Assembly (NCBI GenBank): GCA_032207245.1
Contig: CM063507.1
Location: forward strand, 97,166,694-97,230,693
Direction of reading: 5' to 3'
Source: Pardosa pseudoannulata
Taxonomy: Eukaryota > Arthropoda > Arachnida > Araneae > Lycosidae
Length of the DNA stretch: 64,000 nucleotides
Made by a program: the position numbers and the translations under genes. The notes beneath the pieces were generated by a model, which made no database searches, was not told the DNA's origin, and saw only the letters and a list, made by a program, of their open reading frames with translations. Of this stretch, positions 39,464 through 51,170 are shown one piece after another; the stretch's first letter is position 1, and each line of letters opens with the position of its first letter.

Positions 39464-40370
39464 TGTTGATGGTTGGTTGGATGGAGTTTTATGGCACTGA
39501 ATCCTCTTGGGACATATTGTGCCAAACAAATAGTTAAAAACCATTCTACAATGACGAAAACAAACAGCTATAAATAGATGACTGAAGATAAAAGGAAAAG
39601 AAGCTAAAAATGCAAATGCAGTGTAGAGATAAATAAGACCAAAAGTAAAAAACAGCGATGAGATATAAAATTCAGATGTGAGAGTAAAAACCGATGTCTT
39701 TTAAAAACAGAAATAGATTACGATGAGGTGGACTATTTAAAATATTTTCATATGAATAGATGAAGAGTTAAAATAATGAATACGATTGTTTTTAAACCTG
39801 GGAAATCAATTAGGATATGCTTTACGGAGATTACTGTATTACAGTGGTCACAAACTGGAGCGGATTCTCCGAGTAACAAATGACGATGGGTAAAATGTGT
39901 ATTACCAATCCGGAGGGAGTAAGAATGACGTCATGTCTTCTAGATGGCAAAGTACTCCAATTTTCAATGTTTGGTTTAATTGTACGCAATTTATTATCAG
40001 TTTCTTCATCCCAAGAATTCTGCCACTTCTTATATAACAGGTTTTTTAAATAATTTTTTGCATAACAAAGAGGCAAAGACATATCACAAGAGTAGCTAGC
40101 GCTTTTTGCTGCTTTATCAGCATCCTCATTACGTTTAATTCCCACATGGGACGGAATCCAGCTGAAAAGAAGGGAAAAACCCACATATTTCAGGCTGTCA
40201 ATGAGGTCGAGGACCTGGAGTATTAGACTTTCGTATCTGGGTGAAGAGAGAGATTCTAAAACGCTTTTTGAGTCAGAATAAAATATATAGTTGCCTTTCT
40301 CACGACGTACTGAAATATGTTGATGAAATCTGATCAAACTATGATCAAAGGAATGACGTACTTTCAAATG
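39464..40370 (-). pseudogene. jockey-like LINE 3' end with RNase H domain
   Basis: On the minus strand a 178-codon frame (40367-39831) reads YIFYSDSKSVLESL (RNase H Asp), FSWIPSHVGIKRNEDADK (RNase H C-terminal His and Asp), KLRTIKP and LPSRRHDVI. The RNase H N-terminal DGS and Glu motifs are upstream and missing. The remaining part is frameshifted. The element ends at 39464 with a CCAACCAACC-type short-repeat tail rather than poly(A). It is the same family as 45596-46215. Confidence 0.75.
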
Positions 40371-41344
40371 TTAGTTTCCGACATGGGGAGAGCTAACTTT
40401 ATCAGTGTTTATTTTCAGTTATATTTAAACTTTGAATTGACACTAAGGCCAAACCTATCAAAATTACATTTTAAAAAATTCTTAAACTAGGTGGGTTTTT
40501 TTAATTCAATATTTTGAAATATTTTGTTAATTTTTAATATGTTCCTAGTACGTTAAATTTGAATTTTTTTTTCTAATTTTACCTTTTTTAATGCTTAAAA
40601 ATATTTTTGGAGACCTAGTAGGTATTATTTTGCAGATAAACTGAATAGTTAATTTGAGGGGAATATATTTTAATTGCACATGGAATTTTCATAAAAAAAT
40701 TTACCTATATCTAAATTTAAATTTAGTTTTAATAACTGTAGAAAATTTAAAATTTAAAGTGGATAACACAGTTTATTTTTAAAAAAATAGGAGTATTTCC
40801 TAAGAATTTTTAAAAATCTATAACAAGTTAGGTCGCTAAGACGTGAAGCATTTTAATTATTAAAAAATATTCATAAAAAAATTATTTTTAAGCACATTGG
40901 ATTTTACATTTAAAAAAATATCTGTGATTAATTTCCTAATACTTCAATTTATGCGTAAACAAAGTTTCATAGCTCAGAGTTGATTTATGAAAAAATTTTA
41001 GTAATATATATCATTATGATATAACTTGAATGACATCAGCATAGCATAAATATAAACATATATATGAAAAAATTAATAGAGAAAATTTGAGTTAACAATA
41101 AAAAATAACAGGAATACAAAAATGTTATATATACCATGAAAATGCTTTTAGTTAAATTAAATTAAAATGCTAAAACTATAAAAATATTAACTCCATTTTA
41201 GCATTTTAAAGATTAAGCTGAAAAAGATATCTTGCACTAAAATTTTATTTTTTAAACACTAAATAGAAAAATTTAATTGTGAATGTATATTTTGAAATTT
41301 TTTGTTAACCAAATATTATAATAATTATTATTCAGAAATTACTG
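40371..41344. other. very AT-rich sequence between two LINE segments, nothing recognised
   Basis: Separates the RT part (41345 onward) from the RNase H part (to 40370) of minus-strand jockey LINE sequence. It does not resemble LINE coding sequence and may be a separate insertion or a junction of two partial copies. Confidence 0.4.
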
Positions 41345-41810
41345 ACTGTTTCTATTAAATTCCGAAAACTGGTGGTTGTGCTGAATCGTAAACGGAACAA
41401 GCGTAATCAATTTTTGAACGAATAATTGAACAGTAAATCCGAAGCATAGAATAGCTATCGGCACCCCACGAAGTATTAGCGAGAACTTTCAGAAGGTTTA
41501 GAGTTTTTTCGCATTTTTTTCCTGATAATTGAAACATGCTGAGCAAAAAATAATTTTTTGTCAAAGACGACACCTAAAAATTTTTCAAGTGTCTGTGACA
41601 GCGATTTTAGTTGACCCAAGATAAATTTAAGGTTCAAAATGGAGGCCACGCTTACGGCAAAAGTGATCACAGGATGTTTTTTCACTACAGATTTTAAAGC
41701 CGTTTAAGTTAGTCCCCTCAGTTACATTACGAATGCCCCTTGAAGTTGCCACTCGATGTAACGCATATCTTGCCCAGAACACGAGATCTGGAGATCATCA
41801 ACAAAAAGGG
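41345..41810 (-). pseudogene. jockey-like LINE RT, C-terminal half (split by gypsy)
   Basis: The minus strand continues the reverse transcriptase from the catalytic box onward. The bases next to the gypsy junction encode VDDLQISCSGQDMRYIEW, followed by thumb/connection sequence, broken by shifts and stops. Its other half lies at 46879-47390. The uninterrupted paralog is at 18636-19262. Confidence 0.75.
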
Positions 41811-41929
41811 TGTGGTGTGAGTCACCCTTGATGGCAACCGCAACGGACTGACGGACGAGAAACCGTTATTACGCCTCTTACACTACACATGCACTGTACT
41901 ATTCTAAAATAGAACAGAGTAACAACACA
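41811..41929 (+). repeat. gypsy 5' LTR, internally deleted
   Basis: 119 bp. Its first about 58 and last about 60 bp match the ends of the 228-bp 3' LTR. About 109 bp in the middle are missing (junction at GAAACCGTTA / TTACGCC), probably removing promoter sequence. Confidence 0.9.
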
Positions 41930-41941
41930 TGGTGGCAGCGG
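41930..41941 (+). promoter_or_regulatory. candidate tRNA primer-binding site
   Basis: TGGTGGCAGCGG directly follows the 5' LTR. Its leading TGG would pair with a tRNA 3' CCA end. The tRNA is not identified. Confidence 0.5.
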
Positions 41942-42130
41942 TAAAAAGAAAAAAAAACTTTTGATTTCGATTTAAGTGTACACCATAAGTGAAATTCTAC
42001 ACGTCATATATGGATTTCATGAAGTATATTTTGGATAACACAAGCTCAATAAACATCTTTTAGAGGTAAGAGAACATTATTTTCTTGTGCAATATTATTT
42101 CTGTATTTAACGAAGTCAAAAGTAGAAAAT

Positions 42131-43046
42131 ATGACAGAAAAGTTGAACTCGCTTCCTGCATATCCTGTTACCCCACCAGACTGTTTCTCTTTTTCAACAC
42201 CTGTTCTTTGGTCGAAATGGAAACAACGTTTTGAAAGATTTCGTTCTGCTTCTGGGTTAAATAAACAATCCGATGAAGAGCAAGTTAACGCTTTAATTTA
42301 TTTTATGGGAGAGAAAGCAGAAGGGATATTCAATTCTTTCGATTTGACAGCTGATGACCAGAAAAACTATAATGTTGTGATAAAACGGTTTACTGATCAT
42401 TTCATAGTGAAACGAAACACTATTTTCGAAAGAGCTCAGTTTAATCCAAAGGGATGGAGAATCAGTAATTGAATTTATAACTGTATTGTATTCTTTAGCT
42501 GAACATTGTGAATATGGAACATTGCATGATGAATTACTTCGAGACAGGATAGTAGTAGGTATTAGAAATAAGAATTTGAGTGAGAAACTTCAACTGGATT
42601 CTGAACTTACACTATGTAAAGCTATAGAAAAAGTTCGACTATCGGAATCCATTAAGAAGCAACAAGAAATTTTAACTAGCGATAAATCATTGATTCAAGC
42701 AATTACTAATAATAACAAATCAAAAGTAAAGAAAGGGAGTTATTTTCCGACATCAAAAGGACCGGGAATTAAACCGATAAATAAAAACTCTGAGAAACCG
42801 AAAGCTACAGAAAATTGCAAATGGTGTGGAAAACCAAAACATGATAGAAAATTTTGCCCCGCTAAAGATGCAAAATGCATGAAATGTTCGAAAATGGGAC
42901 ATTTTGCAAAAGTTTGTTATCATAAAGATAGGAAATCAGATATTTCTTTTTTGGGTTCCATTACTGAAGTTTCTTTCCGTAGAATCAATTTTGTAGAGTG
43001 GAATGTGCCAATCCGATACCAAAATAAGGAAATTAACTTTAAAATT
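42131..43046 (+). pseudogene. gypsy gag-like protein, one frameshift
   Basis: From ATG 42131, a gag-type region with WSKWKQRFERFRSASG is open for 113 codons. A one-base lesion near 42455 then shifts the frame, after which ESVIEFITVLYSLAEHCEYG continues. Two CCHC zinc knuckles of the CX2CX4HX4C form follow (about 42816-42857 and 42876-42917), the usual nucleic-acid-binding end of gag. Downstream it is continuous in frame with protease, so gag and pol may have been one frame. Confidence 0.8.
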
Positions 43047-46000
43047 GACAGTGGAGCTGATCATACTGTTATTCCAACTTCCGTTCTTAATATTAGCTTT
43101 AAAAATGAGAAAGTCTTGGAACCAGATAAGAAGATTTGTGGACCGGATGGTAGGGCACTTAAAGTAACTGCAAAGCTTTATGAGAAAATCAGTTATGGAA
43201 ATAAAACAATAAAAGAAGTTATTTATATAATTGAGGGGTTGCAGAACTGTTTACTGGGTAAACCAGCCATACAAAAATTTGGGTTAGGTCCAAACATTCT
43301 AGAAATCTGTACTCTTAATCCTAAACATGATTTCCCAGAATTGTTTAGAGGTCTAGGCTTGATACAAGGATGTTACAAAATAAAATTGAACTCCGATTCA
43401 GTTCTCTTTGCTATTTTTTCTCCTAGAAGAATTCCCATTCCCCTCCTAAGGAAAACCGAAAATGAAATTAAGAGCATGGTCTCTAAAGGCATAATTATTC
43501 CAGTAGACATGCCAACTGAATGGTTTCCCCAATGATTGTTGTACCAAAATGCGATGGTAACGTTTAGAATATGTGTAGATTTGACTGAATTAAATAAATG
43601 TGTCTAACGAGAATTTCACCCTTTGCCTTCAGTAGAATACTCTTTAAATTTACTTACCGGAACCAAAGTTTTTTCTAAATTGGAAGCCAATTCAGGGTTT
43701 TGGCAAATTTCTCTAGACGAAGAGTTGTCATACCTTACAACATTTATAACACCCTTTAGGAGATATAGATTCTCAAGATTACCGTTTGGAATTTCTTCGG
43801 CACCTGAGCACTTCCAGCCTTCTTTGTCATATGGACGATATTCTAGTTTGGGGAAAAGATCAAACTGAACATGATCAGAGACAGATAGCTGTTTTGCATA
43901 AACTTAAAGATGCAGGTATCACTTTAAATGAGGCTAAATGTCAATTCTCTGTTAAAAGAATCAAATTCCTGGGGCATGTTATTGATAAAGAAGGAATACA
44001 TCCAGACGAAGATAAAATAGCTGCAATACAAGGATATCCACCTCCTAAAAATAAAACGGAGTTGAAACAAATGTTAGGAATGGCAAATTATCTTGCATAA
44101 TTTGTTCCCAACTACAGCGAATTATTATTGCCTTTAACGTCGATGTTAAGTAACAAAAATGAATTTGTGTGGGATAAAGTGTAATCGGAAGCTTTTGAAA
44201 GTTGGAAAACGGTTCTGTCATCAGAACCAGTCCTTAAAGTGTACGATCCGACCAAATCAACAATTGTTACCACGGGTGCATCAGCTTTCGGAATTGGAGC
44301 AACTTTACGCCAAGAGCAAGAAGATGGAAATCCATGTGTCGTTATGCTTCCAGAACACTCACACCCACAGAACAAAGATACGCTCAAATAGAAAAGGAAG
44401 CACTTGCATTGGTTTGGGGATGTGAAAAGTTTAGAGACTATCTAATAGGTACTCATTTCCGGTTAGAAACCGATCACAAACCTCTCATTCCGATCTTCTC
44501 GAAGAAGAACTTAGATGATTTATCTCCTCGTCTGCAGAGGATAAAGCTGAGAATGATGAGATATTCATACTCGATCTTTCACACTTCCAGTAAGAAGCTT
44601 TATGCTGCCGATGCTTTGTCCAGAAAACCACAAGAAATGAAATTTGGTGATGAATTAGAAGATGAAATAGACGCATATGTTCACATGATAAATTCATCCT
44701 TACCAGCTTCTAATCATCGATTAAAATAATTAAGAAATTTTCAACAAGCTGATTCAACATGCAAGAGGCTAGAGAGATTGGCCCTGGAAGATTGGCCGTC
44801 TAAGAAAAATCTTAAGAGTTCTTGCTTGCCATATTGGAATCATCGATACGAAATATCTATACAAGATGGTCTTTTAATGAAGGGCTGTCGAATTATAATA
44901 CCTGAAAGCCAAAGAAGCAAAGTTTTGAAACACATTCACGAGGGACATCTTGGAATCTCTAAATGTCGCGCATGAGATAGAACATCTGTATATTGTCCAG
45001 GAATTAACAAAGAAATTGAAGAAATGGTTAAAAATTGCTCAAATTGTATCCAAGAGGTAACAAATTGCCATAAACCACTTATACCGTCAGAATTTCCAGA
45101 AAGACCGTGGGAAATTATCGGTATGGATCTATTCAAGTTTCAAGGACTGTGGTATCTCATTGTTACGGATTGCTTTTCTAAGTATCCAGAGATCGCGAAA
45201 TTAGAAAAAATGACATCTGAAGAAGTCATTAATCATTGCAAGACATGGAATACCTAATGTTGTGAGAACTGACAATGGACCACAATTTGAACCAATAAAT
45301 TCTTCTGAATTTGCACAATTTTCAAGAGCCTATGGATTTTGCCACATTACTTCCAGTCCTAGATATCCACAAAGTAACGGATTTGTGGAATCAGCTGTGA
45401 AAACCATCAAGCTCCGACTTAAAAAATCTGAAGACCCTTACTTAGCACTGCTGGCTTATAGGGCTTCTTCTCTTGAAAACGCTCTAAGTCCTACTGAACT
45501 TCTCTTCTATAGACGAATACAAACGATCCTTCCTATTGCAAAATCTCAGTTAGAATCGAAGATAGAAGATAAAAATGAGCTTCAGAGAAAGGAGGTTGGT
45601 TGGTCGGTTGATTGAAGTTTAATGGTGCTAAATCCTCTAGGGACAAACTGCGCCAAACAAGATAAAGAAATAAACTAAAGACAAAATTTAGAAAAAAAAT
45701 TTTGACAAAAGAAAAAATTACAGGTTCTAAAACAGATTAAAGTAACTATAAAAATATAACATTCAACAAAAAACACAAATAAAAATTGAGTTATATACAG
45801 ATTAACAAGAATTGAAAATTGAGTGAATTGAAAATTGAAAGATTAAAAATTGAATATTAGAAAAATGAATCACAGTCAAAAATCATATTTCAGTATAAAA
45901 GCCAGTTTGACGAAGAAACGGGAACAAGTTTGGGTGTGGAGTTTCTCCGATGATTAAATTAAGATTAGGCGATGGATTACCAAAAAAATTTATACACATT

Positions 46001-46642
46001 GATTTTAAACAAACACAAGAGGTTAAAATATGTGCCACTGTGTAAGGTGTCTTGCAATACGCACACTGTGGATGAGCTTCACATAGCAAAAGATGGGCAT
46101 GGGTGAGTCTGCAATGACCCACTCGTAAACGAGTGTGTATTACGTCATGTCTCCTAGAAGGGAGTTGAGGCCATTTAATTATCTTGGTTTTAATTTCCCG
46201 TAGTTTATTTGAAGGACAGAGAAAGGAGGAAAGGAAAATAGAGAAACAAATGACAAACTTCAACAAAAGATATGGAGCAAGGAATTTAAGTAATTTGAGT
46301 CCGGGTAAGGCAGTTTGGATGGCAGATAGAACTACTACTGGTAAAGTTGTTAGCAAAACGGATCACCGACGATCATACATAATAGAATCGGGAAACAAAC
46401 TGTACAGAAGGAATAGGATGCATCTAATACCTTCAAGCAATTTCCAACCGGAGACAGAGGATTTAGATGACTTTGACTCAATGAATGGTCATGAAGCATC
46501 CAGTTCCGTTAAAACCAATTCTCCAAATTCCCAAGTAGTATCACCAGGAAAAGCTTTTGATTCCGCCTCAAGTATTCCTCTAGCTCCATATGGGACCAAA
46601 AGCGGTCGGGTAGTACGTCCACCACAGGGACTTAACCTTTAA
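43047..46642 (+). pseudogene. gypsy pol (protease, RT, RNase H, integrase), broken
   Basis: The protease active site DSGADHTVI lies at 43047. The reverse transcriptase follows, with a stop/shift near 43535. FSKLEANSGFWQI and PFGISSAPEHFQ are present, then an apparent deletion of some tens of bases, then HMDDILVWGK (catalytic box). RNase H has GASAFGIGA where DAS is usual, so the first catalytic Asp is lost. DHKPL and AADALSRKP are present. The integrase has a zinc-binding HX4H..CX2C, then Asp in GMDLFKF, Asp in RTDNGPQF and Glu in GFVESAVKTI, with shifts near 44970 and 45255. The reading frame is cut at 45595 by a LINE fragment and resumes at 46229 to a stop at 46642. Confidence 0.85.
45596..46215 (-). 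mobile_element. 5'-truncated jockey-like LINE nested in gypsy integrase
   Basis: 620 bp between direct repeats CAGAGAAAGGAGG (45583-45595 and 46216-46228). The minus strand encodes the C-terminus of a jockey-type ORF2, with KLREIKTKIIKWPQLPSRRHD, HTRLRVGHCRLTHAHLL and CAYCKTPYTVAHILTSC in order. It ends in a CAACCGACCAACCAA tail at 45596. This is a typical dead-on-arrival LINE insertion. Confidence 0.9.
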
Positions 46643-46650
46643 AGAGGAGA
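46641..46650 (+). promoter_or_regulatory. polypurine tract of gypsy
   Basis: AAAGAGGAGA immediately precedes the 3' LTR, as expected for the plus-strand primer. Confidence 0.75.
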
Positions 46651-46878
46651 TGTGGTGTGAGTCACCCTTGACGGCAACCGCAACGGACTGACGGACGAGA
46701 AACCGTTAGTTGAGAGAACGCGCGATGTAAAGTAACTAGGATATGATGTATGTTCTGTATCGTGGCCGCTTAGAATGATAATTAAATAGATACGTGCTAA
46801 TACTAATTTGCCTCGTCATTTACGCCTTACACTCTACATGCACTGTACTATTCTAAAATAGAACAGAGTAACAACACA
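46651..46878 (+). repeat. gypsy 3' LTR
   Basis: 228 bp, beginning TGTGGTGTGA and ending ACAACACA, full length relative to the 5' copy. Confidence 0.9.
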
Positions 46879-47390
46879 AAGGGTAGCTCTGATCGAAGGA
46901 GGAAGTTTGTGTAAAACCTGATTGATCTTTATAGTAAAAAGAGTCACACTTAAAACTGAGCCTTGTGGCACTCCCTCTTTCTGAATAAATACATCGGAAA
47001 ACGTGTTTTTCATTCGAACTCGAAACTCCCGATGAGAAAGAAAGTTCTTTATAAAGATCCTCAAGTTACCACGAAACCCCAGATCATAAAGATCGCAAGA
47101 AATGTCATAGCGCCCTGTCCGATCATACGGTTTTTTGATATCGAAAGATAGAAACTAAATGGTTCCTTTTCACAAAAGCATTGCGAATCTGCGTTTCTAT
47201 GTAAAGAATATTATCAGTAGTTGACCGACCTTTTCTGAAACCACTCTGAAAAGGAAGAATAAAGTTTTTACTTTCTAAAATGTACACCAATCGAGAATTG
47301 ACCGTTCGCTCAAATATTTTACAAAGGCAGCTAGTGGGAGCAATTGGGTGATAATTTCTAGGGTTAGAAATGTCCTTTTGCATATGTGAG
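46879..47390 (-). pseudogene. jockey-like LINE RT, N-terminal half (split by gypsy)
   Basis: The minus strand reads NPRNYHPIAPTSCLCKIFE, FILPFQSGFRKGRSTTDN, then after shifts FIKNFLSHREFRVRMKNTFS and QKEGVPQGSVLSVTLF up to the gypsy junction, the standard RT motif order up to the catalytic box. It is followed in the same strand by 41810-41345. Confidence 0.8.
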
Positions 47391-48044
47391 TACAGCGAAT
47401 TTTTGAGGGAGAAAAGAAGCCGTTATTATTTGACTATCTCTCAATCTTATTTACAGCTACCTGGTGTTGTCTCTCGTTGAATCAGTTCATGCTTTCAGCT
47501 CTCTGTAACGATTTGGAACAAACCAGACCCAAATTTTTACGAAAAAACCAGTGGCGTGCGGTCCATATGTGTAGGGTGAGCACTGCACACCCTGGCAAAA
47601 TTATGAGGAACAATAATTTTCTGCACCTATGTCTACCTATCTTTATATGGTATATAATAAATATTATTTATAATATATTCAAATATTATGTTGATTTGCT
47701 TGCTTGTATTCCCACAGTGCGTGCGGTACTAGGTGCTGCACCACGTAGCGCGCAAACGAACATAGGAAGTTCTGATGTGTACGCACTGCGCACTAAATTG
47801 AAATTTTTATGGATCTTATTTTCTTCTTCATCTGTAAAATGGCATTCTTTGATGAATGCAGAAATGTTATCACATTTGTTTTGTACAGTTATCTGCCGTC
47901 TGCACATTTAGAGCTACTGGACAAAACTTGAAAAGCTTCTTTTAAAATATTTTTGATTACAATCATTTTACTGAATAGGTGGCGCCAATGAACCAAGCAA
48001 TTTCCCCCCCCCCCCCCAAGGAACTGTAGCACCGAAATTGGCTG
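47391..48044. other. unassigned sequence with a hAT-like terminal motif
   Basis: CAGTGGCGTGCGGTCC at about 47549 looks like a hAT-type terminus, but I found no matching inverted end before 48060. Overlapping open frames on both strands (47477-47911, +; 47686-47907, -) have no recognised motif. A C-homopolymer lies at 48004-48018. Confidence 0.3.
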
Positions 48045-48426
48045 TCCCGATCCACTCGTAATACCACGTGGCGGTGAAGTCTTGTGGGAAAATGCTGAGA
48101 CAACAGTTAATTGCTTAAAAAGAGTAACTTTTGCTTAGAAACATCTGCCAAACTGTGGCGTACCAGGTGACTATTAATGCTGATCGTTACAGACTTTCCA
48201 GGGAGAGTTATTGCTGGCTCATTAAAATGCCAGCAATTTTTTTCTTCCTTCTTTGAGAATTGAAGAAAGAATTTTACGGTTCGGCTGAAGGAATGAAAAC
48301 ATCCTAGTTCAAATTAGATAGCTGGGAAAAAGGATTAATATAAAGATGAGAAATTAAAATTTAGAATAATGAATGTGGAAAAAGGATAATTTTGGATACA
48401 CTTTAGGGCTTAGATATTTATATTGC

Positions 48427-48502
<76 letters not shown>

Positions 48503-48506
48503 TATA
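48045..48506 (-). repeat. SINE-like repeat with (TA)n tail, second copy
   Basis: Matches 37320-37771, ending in about 38 TA units. The tRNA-like part present in the first copy is not seen here. Confidence 0.55.
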
Positions 48507-48607
48507 AAGTTTACCTGCAGAATAGTAAAATTCTAATTGTTATAATTTGAGGTGTTTAATATGCCAGTTTCTGAAATGGCTTTGTAGAAAGGCTGTTGAG
48601 ATTCTAC

Positions 48608-48635
<28 letters not shown>
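48608..48635. repeat. poly(A) tract
   Basis: A run immediately upstream of the YqaJ-like fossil. Confidence 0.95.
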
Positions 48636-48638
<3 letters not shown>

Positions 48639-48649
48639 GAAAAGGGTTT

Positions 48650-49240
48650 GCTTGAAAGTTCTAGGTTTTCCTCCACTAACAGAACAAGAACTGCAAAGAC
48701 TGAAAGAAGTAAATCCACAGACTGTCACTTTTCAAATGCAAAATTCAAATTTAAAAGATTTTTTGCCCCTATTACTTGCGGATATCACTTCTTCATATGA
48801 AGGGCCAGGTATATTTGAAGAATGGAAATGGCATTTTAGCCCTCTTGCGTGTAAACTATTAGGAGATAAAACTACCAAACAACTATTATGCAACATGTAG
48901 CAATAACATAGGCAAGAGTGATTTTCACAGCATCTGTTTTTAAACAAACAGTAAAAAGAAAAAAATGGGATTATGTTTATATAAAATTTGCATCATCACA
49001 TAAAATTTCAAACCCAGCTATTAAACGGGACACTGAAAAAGAATTAGAAGCCTTAAGGTAATACAGAGAAAAATTATTCCCAATGCACAATAATTTAGTA
49101 ATTTCACAAACAGGATTGTCAGGAAATCCAGATATGCCCTATCTGGGTACCACACCACATGCAATTGTTTTTTGTAGTTGTTGTGGGAGGGGTGTAGTTG
49201 AAATTAAATGCCCATATTCTCATATATTTGATTAAATTTT
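48650..49240 (+). pseudogene. YqaJ-like (viral recombinase family) nuclease fossil
   Basis: The plus strand begins with FPPLTEQELQRLKE, with no domain recognised in the first 80 codons. Then, across frameshifts, come TVKRKKWDYVYIKFASSHK, NPAIKRDTEKELEAL, SQTGLSGNPDMPYLGTTP and GRGVVEIKCPYS. The last two correspond to the YqaJ-type motifs ending in the E-x-K catalytic signature, with the usual SPDG replaced by TTPH. Stops and shifts rule out function. Such domains occur in arthropod transposon-associated genes and DNA viruses, and the source element is not evident. Confidence 0.6.
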
Positions 49241-49403
49241 GAATCAACAAATTTAGATCAAAATTTTTGTTTAGAAGCTAGATGCATCTTGAAAGAATCA
49301 CACAAGTATTTTTTTCAGGTGATTTTACATTTTCTTTAAATGTACAATAAAATGTTTATATGTAAAATATATAGCAGTATCTTTCTATTTACTTATATAG
49401 TCT

Positions 49404-49456
<53 letters not shown>

Positions 49457-50030
49457 CCTGGATTTTTATGCATCAGATTCAAGGGAAAATGACTGTAGCA
49501 CCTGTTAATTATTGTTTGGACTGAAAAAGATTTTAAGGTTTGGTTCAAAGTATAGCTAAAGATGTCATTCTGGGAAAATATCCATGGTAGTTTAAAAGAA
49601 ATGTATTTCCTAAAGCTAATACCATTTAATAAGATATCTTAAGCATGTATGTTAATTTACTTATGTATATTTTTTTTATTAATCTTAAGTTCATTACATT
49701 GAAATTAATGCATGTCATTCTTAGTAAACCTCAATGTAAAAAAATGAAATTTTCTATGAGCTTCTTACTACTGAATATTGTGTTAATAACTTTAATTTAC
49801 CGATATATTTTTTCTACAATAATTTACTGTTACAAATCAGAAAAGAGCAAATTGAAAATGACATATAGATTTGACTTAAGTAAATTGGGTATGCAATATT
49901 TAGTTACATATAAAAAATATTTTTGCCATTTCATTCTAATTTAAATTTAAAATTTCAGTTATGACTTTTCTAGATGTTCAGGAAATAAGTCCCTATAAAT
50001 GTAAATCTTGTAGGTTGGTTTGGAGTGCTA
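49241..50030. other. AT-rich sequence, nothing recognised
   Basis: Includes a T tract (49406-49450). The 99-codon frame at 49645-49944 is a low-complexity Ile/Leu/Tyr-rich translation of AT-rich DNA. Confidence 0.4.
49406..49450. repeat. poly(T) tract
   Basis: 45-base T run. Confidence 0.95.
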
Positions 50031-50040
50031 CAGTCTACCT

Positions 50041-50180
50041 ATTTGCTAGACTAATGAGATCAGAACCTAATACTTACAGTTGATTCAGAATGTTTACAAA
50101 CATCTATGCCACTGGGATTTTTGAAACCAAAAATATAGTACTGAAGAGCAGCACTCTACCCATTTGGCTGTAAAATTTTG
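50041..50180 (-). repeat. tRNA-derived SINE, degraded
   Basis: Aligns with 38870-38990 (AATGAGATCAGAAC, CATCTATGCCACTGG, AGCAGCACTCTACCCATT) with diverged A and B boxes. Confidence 0.5.
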
Positions 50181-50374
50181 CATAATTTACTCAGGGAAAT
50201 TCTAATTTTATAAGGTAATCTTGAATAAATTTTTCTTTTATTAAGTTATACTATGCTGTCATTTTCTTTGTGGTTATCCTTTAAGATTGGCTAAGTAGCA
50301 TTTTTATTGAACTATAAAATGTTAAAATTGTACAATATATGTTGAGTAATTACTCTGTGCGTAAATGTTCAATG

Positions 50375-50375
<1 letters not shown>

Positions 50376-50435
<60 letters not shown>
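50376..50435. repeat. (TA)n microsatellite
   Basis: About 30 TA units. Confidence 0.95.
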
Positions 50436-50436
<1 letters not shown>

Positions 50437-50679
50437 CGCCATACGGTGCAAATGCTTTGGATTTACTTGATAATTTGTAAATCTTGTACTCCATTTGTAC
50501 ATGCTAAAAATGTTTTATATAATAACTGAACATGTTGGTAACACAAAAATTTTGACTTTTTTTTTTGGTTGATTCAAATTATGACTATTCAGACTTCACT
50601 AAATAAAAATACATCAAATCGAGTAAAAGCAATAATATAATACTGTTCAATGAACATTTTCTAATGAATAATTAACTAT

Positions 50680-51170
50680 ATAAGATAATAAGAACAAAAA
50701 CAAAATCAGACATTTGTTTATGAACACTATTATTAATGTTATAGGACATTAATAGGTTCAAAAGTCAAACTAATCAACTAAAGAGTAAACAAATTATTTT
50801 TCTATTTACAACAATTAATAATTGATTAATATTAGTATTAAAGATTAATATAACCTATTTCCAATAATTTATTTCAGCATAAAAATTTTCTTCAAGAGCA
50901 AACAAATGAGAATGAAATACACTTTTTGCCTGATGATGATCAAGTGAGTATAGCAGACGACACTGGTGTCCCACGTGGCATGCATAATGACGTTTTACAC
51001 AATCGCTCTATATGGAAATTTGTGGATTTTTGTAGTTAAGACTCCGAATTTGAGAGATCCAAAACAAGCTGTTAGAGCAACACTCACAAGAACACAAGCC
51101 CTAGCCATGAAATCATGACATCCCAAATTCGAGTCACACGTACCAGAGAGTTCTCCGTATTGCAGCAGCT
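50680..51170. repeat. duplicated segment, copy 2 (empty site for THAP insertion)
   Basis: Contiguous homolog of 22690-22780 plus 24109-24480. The minus-strand frame 51267-50995 includes RACVLVSVALTACFGSLKFG, possibly an old coding remnant, not recognised. Confidence 0.6.

Larger units (their letters stand above)
41811..46878 (+). mobile_element. Ty3/gypsy LTR retrotransposon, nearly complete, with nested LINE
   Basis: Flanked by LTRs that begin TGTGGTGTGA and end ACAACACA, with a 5-bp target duplication AAGGG (41806-41810 and 46879-46883). Internal order is gag, protease, reverse transcriptase, RNase H, integrase, which is the Ty3/gypsy order. There is no env-like frame. It lies inside the YADD-box codons of a minus-strand jockey LINE. 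A 620-bp LINE fragment with its own target duplication lies in the integrase C-terminus. The two LTRs are very similar over their shared sequence, so the insertion is fairly recent, but the coding region has several breaks. Confidence 0.9.

Noticed and set aside
47549..48060. hAT-type element starting CAGTGGCGTGCGG
   Set aside because: No matching inverted terminus or target duplication was found, so only the motif is noted.
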